From positions 186,001 through 250,000 of the forward strand of contig JAIXYN010000005.1 in the NCBI GenBank assembly GCA_027490195.1: 64,000 bases of DNA. The letters are read 5' to 3'. This DNA is from Verrucomicrobiaceae bacterium (GTDB lineage Bacteria > Verrucomicrobiota > Verrucomicrobiia > Verrucomicrobiales > Verrucomicrobiaceae). The translations under genes were made by a program, and so were the position numbers. Below, one piece after another: positions 1 through 8,483 of the stretch (its first letter is position 1; the number at the start of each line of letters is the position of its first letter). The notes beneath the pieces were generated by a model, which saw nothing but the letters and a program-made list of their open reading frames with translations, had not been told where the DNA came from and did not search any database.

Positions 1-3000
1 GCAGGCAAGCCGAGCACGCTGCCACCCGAGCCAGCGAGCACGACGAAGCTGCCTGTGCTGGCCTCTTTGCCCAAGCCTGAGTTCACTCTCGACAATGGCC
101 TCGCAATGAAGCTTTTCGCTGAGAACCCGCTGCTGGAAAAACCGGTCGGCATGAACTGGGATACCTCCGGCCGGTTGTGGGTCGCCACATCGAACACATA
201 CCCGCAGGTGAACCCGGATGACCTCGGTGCGCAGATGGAAGGAAACAGCGCCAAGTTTGGACCATCCACCGGAAATGATCGCATCATTTTGCTCGAAGAC
301 ACGAATCGCGATGGCGTGGCTGATGTCTCGCGTATCGTCGCGGACAAACTGCTTATCCCAGCGGGTGTCGCACCAGACAATCATGGGGGTTGCTTTGTTG
401 GAGCGAGCACCGAGTTGCTTCAGCTCAGCAAGCCGGGTGCTGATGGTCTGCTTGGCGAGCGTCGCATCGTGCTCAGCGGCTTTGGCACTGAAGACACGCA
501 TCACATCATCCACGGTCTGCATTGGGGAATTGATGGTCGTCTCTACTTCCAGCAGACGATTTACATCCACTCGCACATTGAGACGCCCTGGGGCCTCGTG
601 CGTGCCAACAGCGGAGTGGCTTTCGTTTATGATCCGAACACCGAGCGGCTCGAAGTGCACTCAAAAGGCCTCGTGAACTGCTGGGGACAGCAAGAAGACC
701 TGAATGGACAAACTTTCCTCACCTCAGGCGCTGACGGCAATGGTGTGAGCTGGAGTTTCCCGGGTGCCGTGCTGCCGCCGAGCGAAGGCGCACGTCGGTT
801 CATCAGCAGCATCAGCCCAGGATCGTATCCAAAATTCTGCGGGCTCGAACTCGTCAACAGCCCGCTCTTTGGCCCGGAGTGGCAAGGCAGCGCAATCACG
901 AACGACTTCCGCGCGCATCGCATCGTGCGATTTAATTTCACCGACTTCACAGCAGACAAAGCAGCCGCTAAATCCGGCTACGTCACGCAGGCACAGGCTG
1001 ATGTGGTGCGCACCAGTGATGCGGCCTTCCGCCCCATCGCGCTCAAAATGGGACCCGATGGCGGCTTGTATGTCGCGGATTGGACCAACCCGATCATCAA
1101 TCACGGCGAAGTTGATTTCCGCGATCCACGCCGCGACAAGCAACATGGCCGTATCTGGCGCATCGCACCTCAAGGCAGCAAACCGATCGCCTGGGAACCC
1201 GTTGCAGGTCTGCCGGTCGATGCTTTGCTCAACAAGCTGCTTTCGACGAATCGCTGGGAATTCGAACAAGCTCGCCGTGAACTCGCAAAGACGTCACTCG
1301 GTGATTTGCAAAAGGCGCTCTCGACTTGGGTCAAAGATGAAGTCACTCGCCGACACGCAGCGTGGTTGCTCAGCGGTCGCAGCGCTGATGTCACGCACCT
1401 CGTCGCTATTCTGAATGCCAAGCCATGGAACGACACGAGCGTGCAGGTCGCACTGCGTGAGATCGGCAAGGCCTATGGCAATCGCGGCATCACCGACATT
1501 AAAGCCATTGCCCCGTGGGTGGAGGCGGGTCGCAATCCACGCACCCGACTTGAGGCTTTCCGAGCACTTGGCCGCATCAGCACTTTTGATAGTGCCGATG
1601 CAGTTCTCAAAAACATGCCTACCGACGCGAGCGACAGCTATCTTGACTTCGCTGCCTGGACCACCGTGAACGAACTCGCACGCCCATGGCTCGAAGAACT
1701 CGCCGCACATCCCGAGAAGGTCACAGGTCGCGAAAAACAGCTCACCACACTCGCAGACATGGCCGACCCCATTATCGCCGCGCCTTACATGCAGCGCCTC
1801 TTTGCCGGACGCGTCATCGACGCCGCAGGCAGTGGCCCATGGATCGAACTCATCGGCAAATCCGGTGGCCAAGCCGAGGTGAACACGCTTTACACCGCCT
1901 TCATCGAGGAAGGCAAGCTCCAGCCTCCTGCACGCCTCCGCGCCGCAAGGGCATTGGCCGAGGCAGCGAAACAACGTCGGCTTCGCCCGCAGGGCGACCT
2001 TAGCGTCATCGCCACGCTTTTGAAATCGACTGCGCGTGACATGCAGTTCGCTGCCATCCGCCTCGCGGGTGAGTGGCAGCAGGGAAAAGTCATCACCACG
2101 CTCGCTGAGTTCGCTGCTTCGGAAAAAGACGGTGCATTACGTAGTGAAGCACTTGCGGCATTGCGCCTCATCGGCGGCGGTGAAACCGTGAAGGTACTCA
2201 AGAATCTCGTTGCTGAAAATCAGCCAGCAGATGTGCGTCGTGAGGCACTCATCCCACTGGCCATGCACGGACGAGCAGATGCGCTCGCTGCTTTGCCATC
2301 CATATTGAAGCAAACACCCTCGCAACCCGAGGCACAGTCACTATGGCGCCAACTTTTCCAACACGCGCCCTTTGCCAATCAGTTTGCCAGCGCAGTGCCA
2401 AAAGACTTGTCACCCTCAGCGTATGCAGATGCATTGCAAATTGCCAAAGGAATGGGCCGTGGTGGCAATGCGCTCGTCACCGCGCTGCAACCCTTCGTCG
2501 GTGCCAAGGCCGCGCCACGTGACTATGCCGGTGAAATCGCAGCACTCATGAAATCCGTGCCTGAAGGCGGTAACAGCGCTGATGGAGAGCTTGTTTATCG
2601 CCGCATCGGTTGCGCCGCCTGCCATGCCATCGGCGGAGTTGGCGGAAACTTCGGTCCAGACTTCTCCAGCATCGGTGCCAGTGCCCCGCTCGACTATCTT
2701 ATCGAAAGCACACTCACACCCGCTTCGAAAGTAAAGGAAGGCTACCACGGCTTCGCCTTCTCCATGAAGGACGGCACCGTCATGAGCGGCATTCCTTCAC
2801 GTGAAACCGCCACCGACATCATCATCAAAATCGGACCCGGAGCCGAGCTGCCGCTGGCCAAGGCGAATCTCGTCAAAAAAGAAAACATCGGCAGCCTCAT
2901 GCCTCCAGGTCTCATTGATGCCCTGAATCCGAACGATAAACGCAACCTCTTCGCCTTCCTCAGTCAAATCGGCCGCCCTGGTCCCTTCGACGCCAGCAAA

Positions 3001-3351
3001 CTCAACGTCGCCCGCATGTGGAAGTTCCACGTGACTCCGCCCGGAGAACCAGCCGCTCAAGAAGCCGCCGCCTATGCCATGACCCTCGTCAGCGGCGACC
3101 TCCGTGCCGAAGACCGCCCAGATAAGCCCTATGCCACTGCCAGTTTCACTGCGGCCCAGCCTACCGCCAAGCCACTCATCCTCACCGGCGTCGAAGCCGC
3201 CTGGCTCGATGGCAAACCTCTCGAACTCAAAGACGGCCACTGCACCACTTCGATCCCTGCTGGTGATCATCAACTCAGCGTGCGTCTCGCCAAAGGAGCA
3301 CCGCTCATGAAAGCGCAGTGTGATGATGTAACGTTTGTGACGACGCTTTAA
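1..3351 (+). CDS. PVC-type membrane-bound dehydrogenase with HEAT repeats and C-terminal haem site (5' end outside window)
   Basis: The reading frame is open from base 1, so the start lies upstream; 1116 residues are visible. The first ~370 residues form a beta-propeller of the Pirellula/Verrucomicrobium 'membrane-bound dehydrogenase' type (it contains NPDDLGAQ, ADNHGG and DGGLYVADWTNPI). Helical HEAT-like repeats follow to about residue 800. A c-type haem site, CAACH, lies at about residue 871, followed by GNFGPDFSSIG, which is typical of the Planctomycete/Verrucomicrobium haem-binding domain. A short beta-rich tail ends the protein. Family knowledge: secreted, haem-bearing, probably oxidises carbohydrates and passes electrons to a periplasmic acceptor. 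Substrate unknown. It lies upstream of a secreted esterase on the same strand. Family assignment is firm, function is inferred. Confidence 0.85.
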   Translation, partial: AGKPSTLPPEPASTTKLPVLASLPKPEFTLDNGLAMKLFAENPLLEKPVGMNWDTSGRLWVATSNTYPQVNPDDLGAQMEGNSAKFGPSTGNDRIILLEDTNRDGVADVSRIVADKLLIPAGVAPDNHGGCFVGASTELLQLSKPGADGLLGERRIVLSGFGTEDTHHIIHGLHWGIDGRLYFQQTIYIHSHIETPWGLVRANSGVAFVYDPNTERLEVHSKGLVNCWGQQEDLNGQTFLTSGADGNGVSWSFPGAVLPPSEGARRFISSISPGSYPKFCGLELVNSPLFGPEWQGSAITNDFRAHRIVRFNFTDFTADKAAAKSGYVTQAQADVVRTSDAAFRPIALKMGPDGGLYVADWTNPIINHGEVDFRDPRRDKQHGRIWRIAPQGSKPIAWEPVAGLPVDALLNKLLSTNRWEFEQARRELAKTSLGDLQKALSTWVKDEVTRRHAAWLLSGRSADVTHLVAILNAKPWNDTSVQVALREIGKAYGNRGITDIKAIAPWVEAGRNPRTRLEAFRALGRISTFDSADAVLKNMPTDASDSYLDFAAWTTVNELARPWLEELAAHPEKVTGREKQLTTLADMADPIIAAPYMQRLFAGRVIDAAGSGPWIELIGKSGGQAEVNTLYTAFIEEGKLQPPARLRAARALAEAAKQRRLRPQGDLSVIATLLKSTARDMQFAAIRLAGEWQQGKVITTLAEFAASEKDGALRSEALAALRLIGGGETVKVLKNLVAENQPADVRREALIPLAMHGRADALAALPSILKQTPSQPEAQSLWRQLFQHAPFANQFASAVPKDLSPSAYADALQIAKGMGRGGNALVTALQPFVGAKAAPRDYAGEIAALMKSVPEGGNSADGELVYRRIGCAACHAIGGVGGNFGPDFSSIGASAPLDYLIESTLTPASKVKEGYHGFAFSMKDGTVMSGIPSRETATDIIIKIGPGAELPLAKANLVKKENIGSLMPPGLIDALNPNDKRNLFAFLSQIGRPGPFDASKLNVARMWKFHVTPPGEPAAQEAAAYAMTLVSGDLRAEDRPDKPYATASFTAAQPTAKPLILTGVEAAWLDGKPLELKDGHCTTSIPAGDHQLSVRLAKGAPLMKAQCDDVTFVTTL

Positions 3352-3383
3352 AACTATCAGCTCAGCTTCGTGAACGAGAAAGA

Positions 3384-3421
3384 TGTCAGTCGGCTTGAAT
3401 GAGGCGACTGACACTTCATTC
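3384..3421 (+). terminator. Hairpin between dehydrogenase and esterase genes
   Basis: A perfect 9-bp stem (TGTCAGTCG at 3384-3392 with CGACTGACA at 3405-3413) encloses a 12-base loop. No clear T-run follows. The loop also holds GAATGA (3397-3402), which can pair with TCATTC (3416-3421), so two mutually exclusive structures are possible. It could be a terminator, an attenuator or an mRNA stability element; the sequence alone does not decide. Confidence 0.4.
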
Positions 3422-3440
3422 AGCCAATTGACCCAATCCT

Positions 3441-4613
3441 ATGAAACCTCGCGTCTCTTTTCGCTTTCTCCAACTAGCGACCGCTTTCACCCTACTCACA
3501 TCGGCATTCAGTGCCGATAAACAGCCTCCTGCGCAGAAGAAGCCTGATCGCCCACAGCCGCCCACCCGTCCGTTTGATGCGCCGGGTGCGCCGGGTGCGC
3601 CGAAGTTTACCCGACTCGATGGCAAGCCCGGCTTGAATCCGCCGGTTGATGCGGAAGGTGACTTTCTCGTCGGCCCTGACTATGTGGCGGCTCCAGAAAC
3701 AAAAGTCATCAAGGGCGTGCCACAGGGGAAGGTGCAGCAGTTCCAAATCGACTCAAAGGACTGCAAACTTTTCAATCCAGGCATCGCTCGCGACGTGTTC
3801 GGCACGGTTGATCCGAACAACCCGAAGACCCTGATCGTTGAGACACACCCCATCGATTACAAGCGCACCATCTCAGTTTACGTGCCGAGTCAGTATGTCG
3901 CAGGCAGCGCAGCGCCATTCATCGTTGCGCATGATGGCCCAGGCATGGGGAAGCCGGACATGAACCTCGCTCGTATCCTCGACAATCTCATCGCGCAGAA
4001 GCGTGTACCAGCGATGATCGCCATCTCTATATCCAGCGGTGGTGGCGATGCTCAGGGGCATGAGCGTGGTCGTGAGTATGATACGATGTCGGGTCTGTAC
4101 GCAGAGTTCATTGAGAACGAAGTGCTGCCACTGGTGGAGAAGAACTGCAGCGTCAAACTCACCAAAGATCCAGAGGGTCGGGCAACGATGGGCAACAGTT
4201 CCGGTGGCTCGGCAGCACTCATCATGGCCTGGTATCATCCGGAGTTGTATCATCGCGTACTTACGTTCTCCGGCACGTTTGTGAACCAACAATGGCCCTT
4301 CAATCCCGAGACGCCCGACGGTGCCTGGGGTTTTCACAACAAGCTCATCCCCGAAAGCCCGGTGAAGCCGCTACGCATCTGGATGGCCGTTGGCGACCGT
4401 GACAATTTCAATCCCAACGTTATGCGCGATGACATGCACGACTGGGTGGCTGCGAACAACGCCATGGCCACCGTGTTGAAGGCGAAAGGCTACCACTACC
4501 AATACCTTTATTGCCTCAACTCTGGCCACGGTGTCGGCAATGCCAAGCCACAGATTCTGCCACAGGCGCTGGAATGGCTTTGGAAAGGCTATCCCGCCTC
4601 CCCGGCTCGTTAA
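3441..4613 (+). CDS. Secreted esterase, enterochelin-esterase/feruloyl-esterase-like alpha/beta-hydrolase
   Basis: This 390-residue protein begins with a signal peptide (about residues 1-25, cleavage near TSAFSA) and a proline-rich linker. The hydrolase domain covers about residues 130-388. The nucleophile elbow GNSSGG puts the serine at residue 253 (GxSxG), and the probable catalytic histidine is H363 in NSGHGVG. The fold and motif order match the putative-esterase family that includes Fes and feruloyl esterases. Family members hydrolyse ester bonds in siderophores or in plant-wall feruloyl and acetyl esters; in this genome a carbohydrate ester is more plausible (inference). It is separated from the upstream dehydrogenase by 89 bases that contain a hairpin. 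Confidence 0.8.
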   Translation: MKPRVSFRFLQLATAFTLLTSAFSADKQPPAQKKPDRPQPPTRPFDAPGAPGAPKFTRLDGKPGLNPPVDAEGDFLVGPDYVAAPETKVIKGVPQGKVQQFQIDSKDCKLFNPGIARDVFGTVDPNNPKTLIVETHPIDYKRTISVYVPSQYVAGSAAPFIVAHDGPGMGKPDMNLARILDNLIAQKRVPAMIAISISSGGGDAQGHERGREYDTMSGLYAEFIENEVLPLVEKNCSVKLTKDPEGRATMGNSSGGSAALIMAWYHPELYHRVLTFSGTFVNQQWPFNPETPDGAWGFHNKLIPESPVKPLRIWMAVGDRDNFNPNVMRDDMHDWVAANNAMATVLKAKGYHYQYLYCLNSGHGVGNAKPQILPQALEWLWKGYPASPAR

Positions 4614-4690
4614 AGCAAATCATCGGCAGATTGCGCTCATGTCAGAGATAGCCCTCACATATTCATTCCTTCTTCACTTCTAGTTACACA

Positions 4691-4707
4691 CATCATGCAG
4701 CTTGATG
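4691..4707 (+). terminator. Weak hairpin downstream of the esterase gene
   Basis: CATCA (4691-4695) can pair with TGATG (4703-4707), followed by a pyrimidine-rich stretch. It sits between the convergent esterase and DUF1501 genes and may end transcription of one of them. The stem has only 5 bp, so this is tentative. Confidence 0.25.
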
Positions 4708-4725
4708 TTCTTTCTTCATGCCGGA

Positions 4726-6138
4726 TTATGCCAGCAGCGCTTTCACGACATCACCGCTCACATTGGTAAGGCGATAGTCACGACCGTCGAGTCTATAAGT
4801 CAGTCTTTCGTGATCGAATCCGAGTTGATGCAGGATCGTCGCGTGAAGATCGGGCACTGAGACGCGATTCTCAACGGCATTGTAGCCAAACTCATCGGTT
4901 GCTCCGTAGGTCATGCCCGGCTTGATGCCGCCGCCAGCCATCCACATGGTGAAGCCCTTAGGATGATGATCACGCCCCTTGCCGTTCTCAGCCACGGGCG
5001 AGCGGCCAAACTCCCCACCCCAGATCACGAGAGTGGTGTCCAACATGCCACTCATCTTCAAATCATCGAGCAGTGCGGCGATCGGACCATCGGTCTCGGC
5101 GCAATGCAGGTCGTGATTTTTTTTGAGATCGTCGTGCGCGTCCCACGCTTTCGGGCCCTCATTACCGCCACTGTAAACCTGAACGAAGCGCACCCCCCGC
5201 TCGACGAGTCGCCGCGCGAGCAGGCAATTCTTGCCGAAGTGCGAGGTCACTTTGTTGTCCAGGCCATACATTTGACGCACACTCTCGGGCTCGCGGCTGA
5301 GGTCGGTGCACTCGCTGGCGCTCATTTGCATCTTGAAGGCGAGTTCATAGGCATTGATGCGCGCCGCGAGCGATGACTCGGCGGGATTCGCTTCGGCGAA
5401 CTCGGTGTTCCATTGCTTGAGCAAATCCAGCCGAGCCCGCTGTTGGGAGCGCGATACATTCTTCGGCGGCGTGAGATAGGCGATGGGTTCGCCACTGCTG
5501 CGGAATGGCACACCTTGAAACGTCGCAGGCATAAACCCGTTCGACCAGTTCAGCGCTCCGTTCACGGGCGCGCCCTGATGATCCAGCAGCACCACGAAAG
5601 CGGGCAGGTTCTCGCTTTCGGATCCAAGGCCATAAGTCACCCACGAGCCCATGCTCGGACGTCCCGCCTGCATGAATCCCGTGTTCATCTGAAAGATTGC
5701 GGGGCCGTGGTTATTGCTTTCCGCGTGCATGGATCGGATCACGCACATCGTGTCGGCATGACGCGCGAGATTTGGATACACCTCCGCCATGTCAATGCCA
5801 GCCTGGCCGTGCTTAGCGAACTTGTAACAGCTCTGCATCGCCACGTTCTTCGTCTTCAACCCCATGAACGCGTCATCCTTTTTGAATACTGGAATCGCCC
5901 GACCGTGCCACTTCGCGAGTGCTGGCTTTGGATCGAACAGGTCCACTTGCGAGGGGCCGCCATACATGAAGAGGAAGATCACGGAGTTCGCCTTCGGTGC
6001 GAAATGCGGTGCTCGCGGCGCCATCGAATTCGTATTCTCCAGCACGCCGTCCGCGCCAAGCAGAGACTGCAATGCCATGCCGCCAAAACCGGCTCCGGCT
6101 TGCTGAAGAATGTGGCGGCGGGAGAGCATGGGTATCAC
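4726..6138 (-). CDS. DUF1501 family protein with Tat-like signal
   Basis: The 470-residue protein opens with a twin-arginine-like leader (SRRHILQQAGAGFGGMAL), as expected for export of a folded protein. DUF1501 hallmarks are present: MYGGPSQVDLFDPKPAL near residue 60 and GGEFGRSP followed by GRDHHPKGFTMWMAGGG near residue 380. The family belongs to the alkaline-phosphatase/sulfatase-like fold, but no member has a settled enzymatic role; it is almost always encoded next to DUF1549/DUF1553 proteins. That holds here: its start overlaps the stop of the PSD1 gene by 4 bases (ATGA), so the two are probably translationally coupled. Family call is firm, function unknown. Confidence 0.9.
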   Translation of the reverse strand: MIPMLSRRHILQQAGAGFGGMALQSLLGADGVLENTNSMAPRAPHFAPKANSVIFLFMYGGPSQVDLFDPKPALAKWHGRAIPVFKKDDAFMGLKTKNVAMQSCYKFAKHGQAGIDMAEVYPNLARHADTMCVIRSMHAESNNHGPAIFQMNTGFMQAGRPSMGSWVTYGLGSESENLPAFVVLLDHQGAPVNGALNWSNGFMPATFQGVPFRSSGEPIAYLTPPKNVSRSQQRARLDLLKQWNTEFAEANPAESSLAARINAYELAFKMQMSASECTDLSREPESVRQMYGLDNKVTSHFGKNCLLARRLVERGVRFVQVYSGGNEGPKAWDAHDDLKKNHDLHCAETDGPIAALLDDLKMSGMLDTTLVIWGGEFGRSPVAENGKGRDHHPKGFTMWMAGGGIKPGMTYGATDEFGYNAVENRVSVPDLHATILHQLGFDHERLTYRLDGRDYRLTNVSGDVVKALLA

Positions 6139-7997
6139 TTGATGTAAACGAACTCACTGCTGTTAAGAAGCACATGTGCGAGGTCGGCGAGCGCCGTGGT
6201 GCGATCGCTTTGCCTTTCCCGCTGTTTCACAAAATCAAGCGCCTGCTGCAAACGAGCTTCGCCGGGAAAATGCGACATGACGATGCTGAACAGGCGCTCA
6301 ACGATCTTGTCCACGGCATAGCCCATTTCACGCGTCGCACGTTCGGATAAAGAACGCGCCTGATCTTCCACGAAATCATCGTTCATCATCACGAGCGCCT
6401 GCGTCGGCACGGTACTTTGAAGGCGGAGCGGACAACTGTCAGTGGTCGTCGGCGCATCAAACAGTTCCATGCTTGGCATGAGGAGCTGGCGCTTCACGTA
6501 GATGTAAACACTGCGACGCCATTGCTCAGGGGACTCCTTGACAAGCACGGGCCACTTGTTGCGCTGACTGGCATCGAGCAATTCGGCGCGGATGCGAGGC
6601 TTGATGCCGGGGCCGCCGGGCTTGAGGTTCAGCTTGCCGCTTGATGCGAGTATGCTGTCGCGCAGCACTTCAGCTTCCATGCGCTGCAGCGAGTTGAAGC
6701 GCAGCGCATGCGGTTCGCTTCGAACCTGTCGATACGTCGCACTCATCACGATGAGCTTGTGCAGCGGTTTCCAATGGCCGCCATTCGTGATCAACTCATG
6801 TGCAAGATAATCGAGAAGTTCGGGATGTGTCGGCTTCGCACCGGTGAAACCGAAGTTGCTCGGTGATGCAACAATGCCAGTGCCGAAGTGATGCTGCCAG
6901 ACGCGGTTCGCCAGCACACGCCACGAGAGCGCATTAGTGGGCGATGTGATCCATTCCGCGAGCGTACGACGACGCAAGGATGTCTTGTCGGACGAAGTCG
7001 AAAACATTGACAACTTCGCATTCAACACCACGGGAACAGCGGGCTGTACAACATCGCCTTTGTTTGCAGCGACTCCACGCAAAAGAATGTGTGCCGTAGG
7101 CACCATTGCGGACTTTTCGACCAGCGCCATCACCTTACTGGCGTCCTTCATATCCTTGTCGTTGACGTCCTTCGCGCCTTTGCCGAGACCTAGCTTCTCG
7201 GTGCCGTTAAAGATGGCGAATAGACTGTAGTAGTCGCGTTGCAGAAGCGGTTCGGTCTTGTGGTCGTGGCAACGTGCGCAACCGAGTGTGAGACCAAGGA
7301 AGACATTGCTCGAGGTCGAAATGATGTCGTCCATCTGATCCGCCCGATACTGTTCCAGCGCCTCCCTAGTCTTGCCCATGTTGTCATCGTTGCTGGGGCC
7401 ATTGCGGCAGAAGCCTGTGGCGATCAGTGACTGATCGTTCGCGCCTTTCACTTCATCTCCGGCAAGCTGCTCCGCAACGAATCGAGCATATGGCTTGTCC
7501 TCGTTGAAGCTCTGGATGACGTAGTCGCGATACTTCCACGCATAGGGTCGATCGAGGTCGTTGTGGAAGCCGCCGGTGTCAGCGTAGCGCGCGAGGTCGA
7601 GCCAGTGCCGCCCCCAGCGCTCGCCATACGTCGGACTCTGCAACAGCCTATCCACCACCCGCTCGTAAGCCTGCGCGGAGCGATCTTGCTCAAAGGCGAT
7701 GACCTCCTCCGGCGAAGGCGGCAGGCCAATCAAGTCAAGAAAAACACGGCGAATCAATGTTGCGCGATCAGCTTCGGGCGACGGCTCCAATCCGGCAGCA
7801 TCCAGCTTCGCGAGAATGAAGCGATCCACATCGTTTCTCACCCAGTTCGCATCTTTCACCTGAGGCGGTGTCACATTCGTGAGCGGCTGAAATGCCCAAT
7901 GCTTTCTACCCTCTTCAAGACTTGGCACAGCCGCAGGACATCGTCCGGAGAGAAGGACGATGAAAGCACAACCCAAAATGAGCGGACCGGTTCGCAT
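6135..7997 (-). CDS. DUF1549/DUF1553 (PSCyt2-PSD1) protein, short form without cytochrome c domain
   Basis: I chose the ATG at 7997 because it begins a clear signal peptide (RTGPLILGCAFIVLLSG); the frame stays open to 8114. The 620-residue protein has DUF1549 at about 40-260, with LIRRVFLDLIGLPPSPEEV and a CARCHDHK motif, and DUF1553 at about 340-610, with NRVWQHHFGTGIV and VPTQALVMMNDDFV. It lacks the N-terminal planctomycete cytochrome c domain and most of the long middle domain seen in the paralogue at 17912-21298. CARCH could still bind haem. The ATGA overlap with the DUF1501 gene downstream marks the usual PSD1-DUF1501 pair. The role is unknown; carbohydrate-linked periplasmic redox is the common guess. 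Confidence 0.88.
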   Translation of the reverse strand: MRTGPLILGCAFIVLLSGRCPAAVPSLEEGRKHWAFQPLTNVTPPQVKDANWVRNDVDRFILAKLDAAGLEPSPEADRATLIRRVFLDLIGLPPSPEEVIAFEQDRSAQAYERVVDRLLQSPTYGERWGRHWLDLARYADTGGFHNDLDRPYAWKYRDYVIQSFNEDKPYARFVAEQLAGDEVKGANDQSLIATGFCRNGPSNDDNMGKTREALEQYRADQMDDIISTSSNVFLGLTLGCARCHDHKTEPLLQRDYYSLFAIFNGTEKLGLGKGAKDVNDKDMKDASKVMALVEKSAMVPTAHILLRGVAANKGDVVQPAVPVVLNAKLSMFSTSSDKTSLRRRTLAEWITSPTNALSWRVLANRVWQHHFGTGIVASPSNFGFTGAKPTHPELLDYLAHELITNGGHWKPLHKLIVMSATYRQVRSEPHALRFNSLQRMEAEVLRDSILASSGKLNLKPGGPGIKPRIRAELLDASQRNKWPVLVKESPEQWRRSVYIYVKRQLLMPSMELFDAPTTTDSCPLRLQSTVPTQALVMMNDDFVEDQARSLSERATREMGYAVDKIVERLFSIVMSHFPGEARLQQALDFVKQRERQSDRTTALADLAHVLLNSSEFVYIK

Positions 7998-8483
7998 GCT
8001 AAGCGCGCATTTAACGATGCGAGCGACCAACATCATGCGACCGAATTTCACCCGAGTGGATTCATTTGCGCGACAACGATAGTTTGAACCGAATGTTTTC
8101 CAAACTATGCACAACGTGGTTTCTTCGGCGCACTGCGGTATCCGCTCACGGACAAAACCATATCCTCCTGCACTTCTACTACTCCCCCAAGTGTTCCGCC
8201 TTCGTCATTTCCCGCTCCAGCATCTCCTAAACCGCCCGAAGCTCGGCGAGAATGCCTTGCGTCAGGGAAGCCGTGAACGCGTTAAAAAGCGACCACCCAT
8301 TGCGTGTTTCAAATACATCATGCTTTGGCTCGTTCCGCCCTAAAAAAGGATGGCCTCACCGCCGTCGCCTTCCCCTATCGCAAAGCGACCTCCAGACGGT
8401 ACACTGCACGCAAGACGAGATCTGCGGCGTGGTGCCCCCGCCGCCCCCAGGATTCGCTTCGCGGCTTCGCAGTGCGGACCACT
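7998..8483. other. 486-base gap without a convincing gene
   Basis: It lies between two minus-strand genes: the DUF1501 gene ending at 8484 and the PSD1 gene starting at 7997. Short open frames exist on both strands but none has a recognisable domain, signal peptide or good composition. The 8040-8110 part directly upstream of the PSD1 start may hold its promoter. I see no repeats, tRNA or clear terminator. Confidence 0.5.

Noticed and set aside
5413-6147. A 244-codon frame on the plus strand opposite the first DUF1501 gene
   Set aside because: It is the mirror of a gene with clear family motifs, and its Arg/His-rich translation is typical of antisense frames.
7998-8483. Several short frames in the gap between the PSD1 and DUF1501 genes
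   Set aside because: They overlap each other in several frames and show no family signature. One of them would run through the PSD1 start region.
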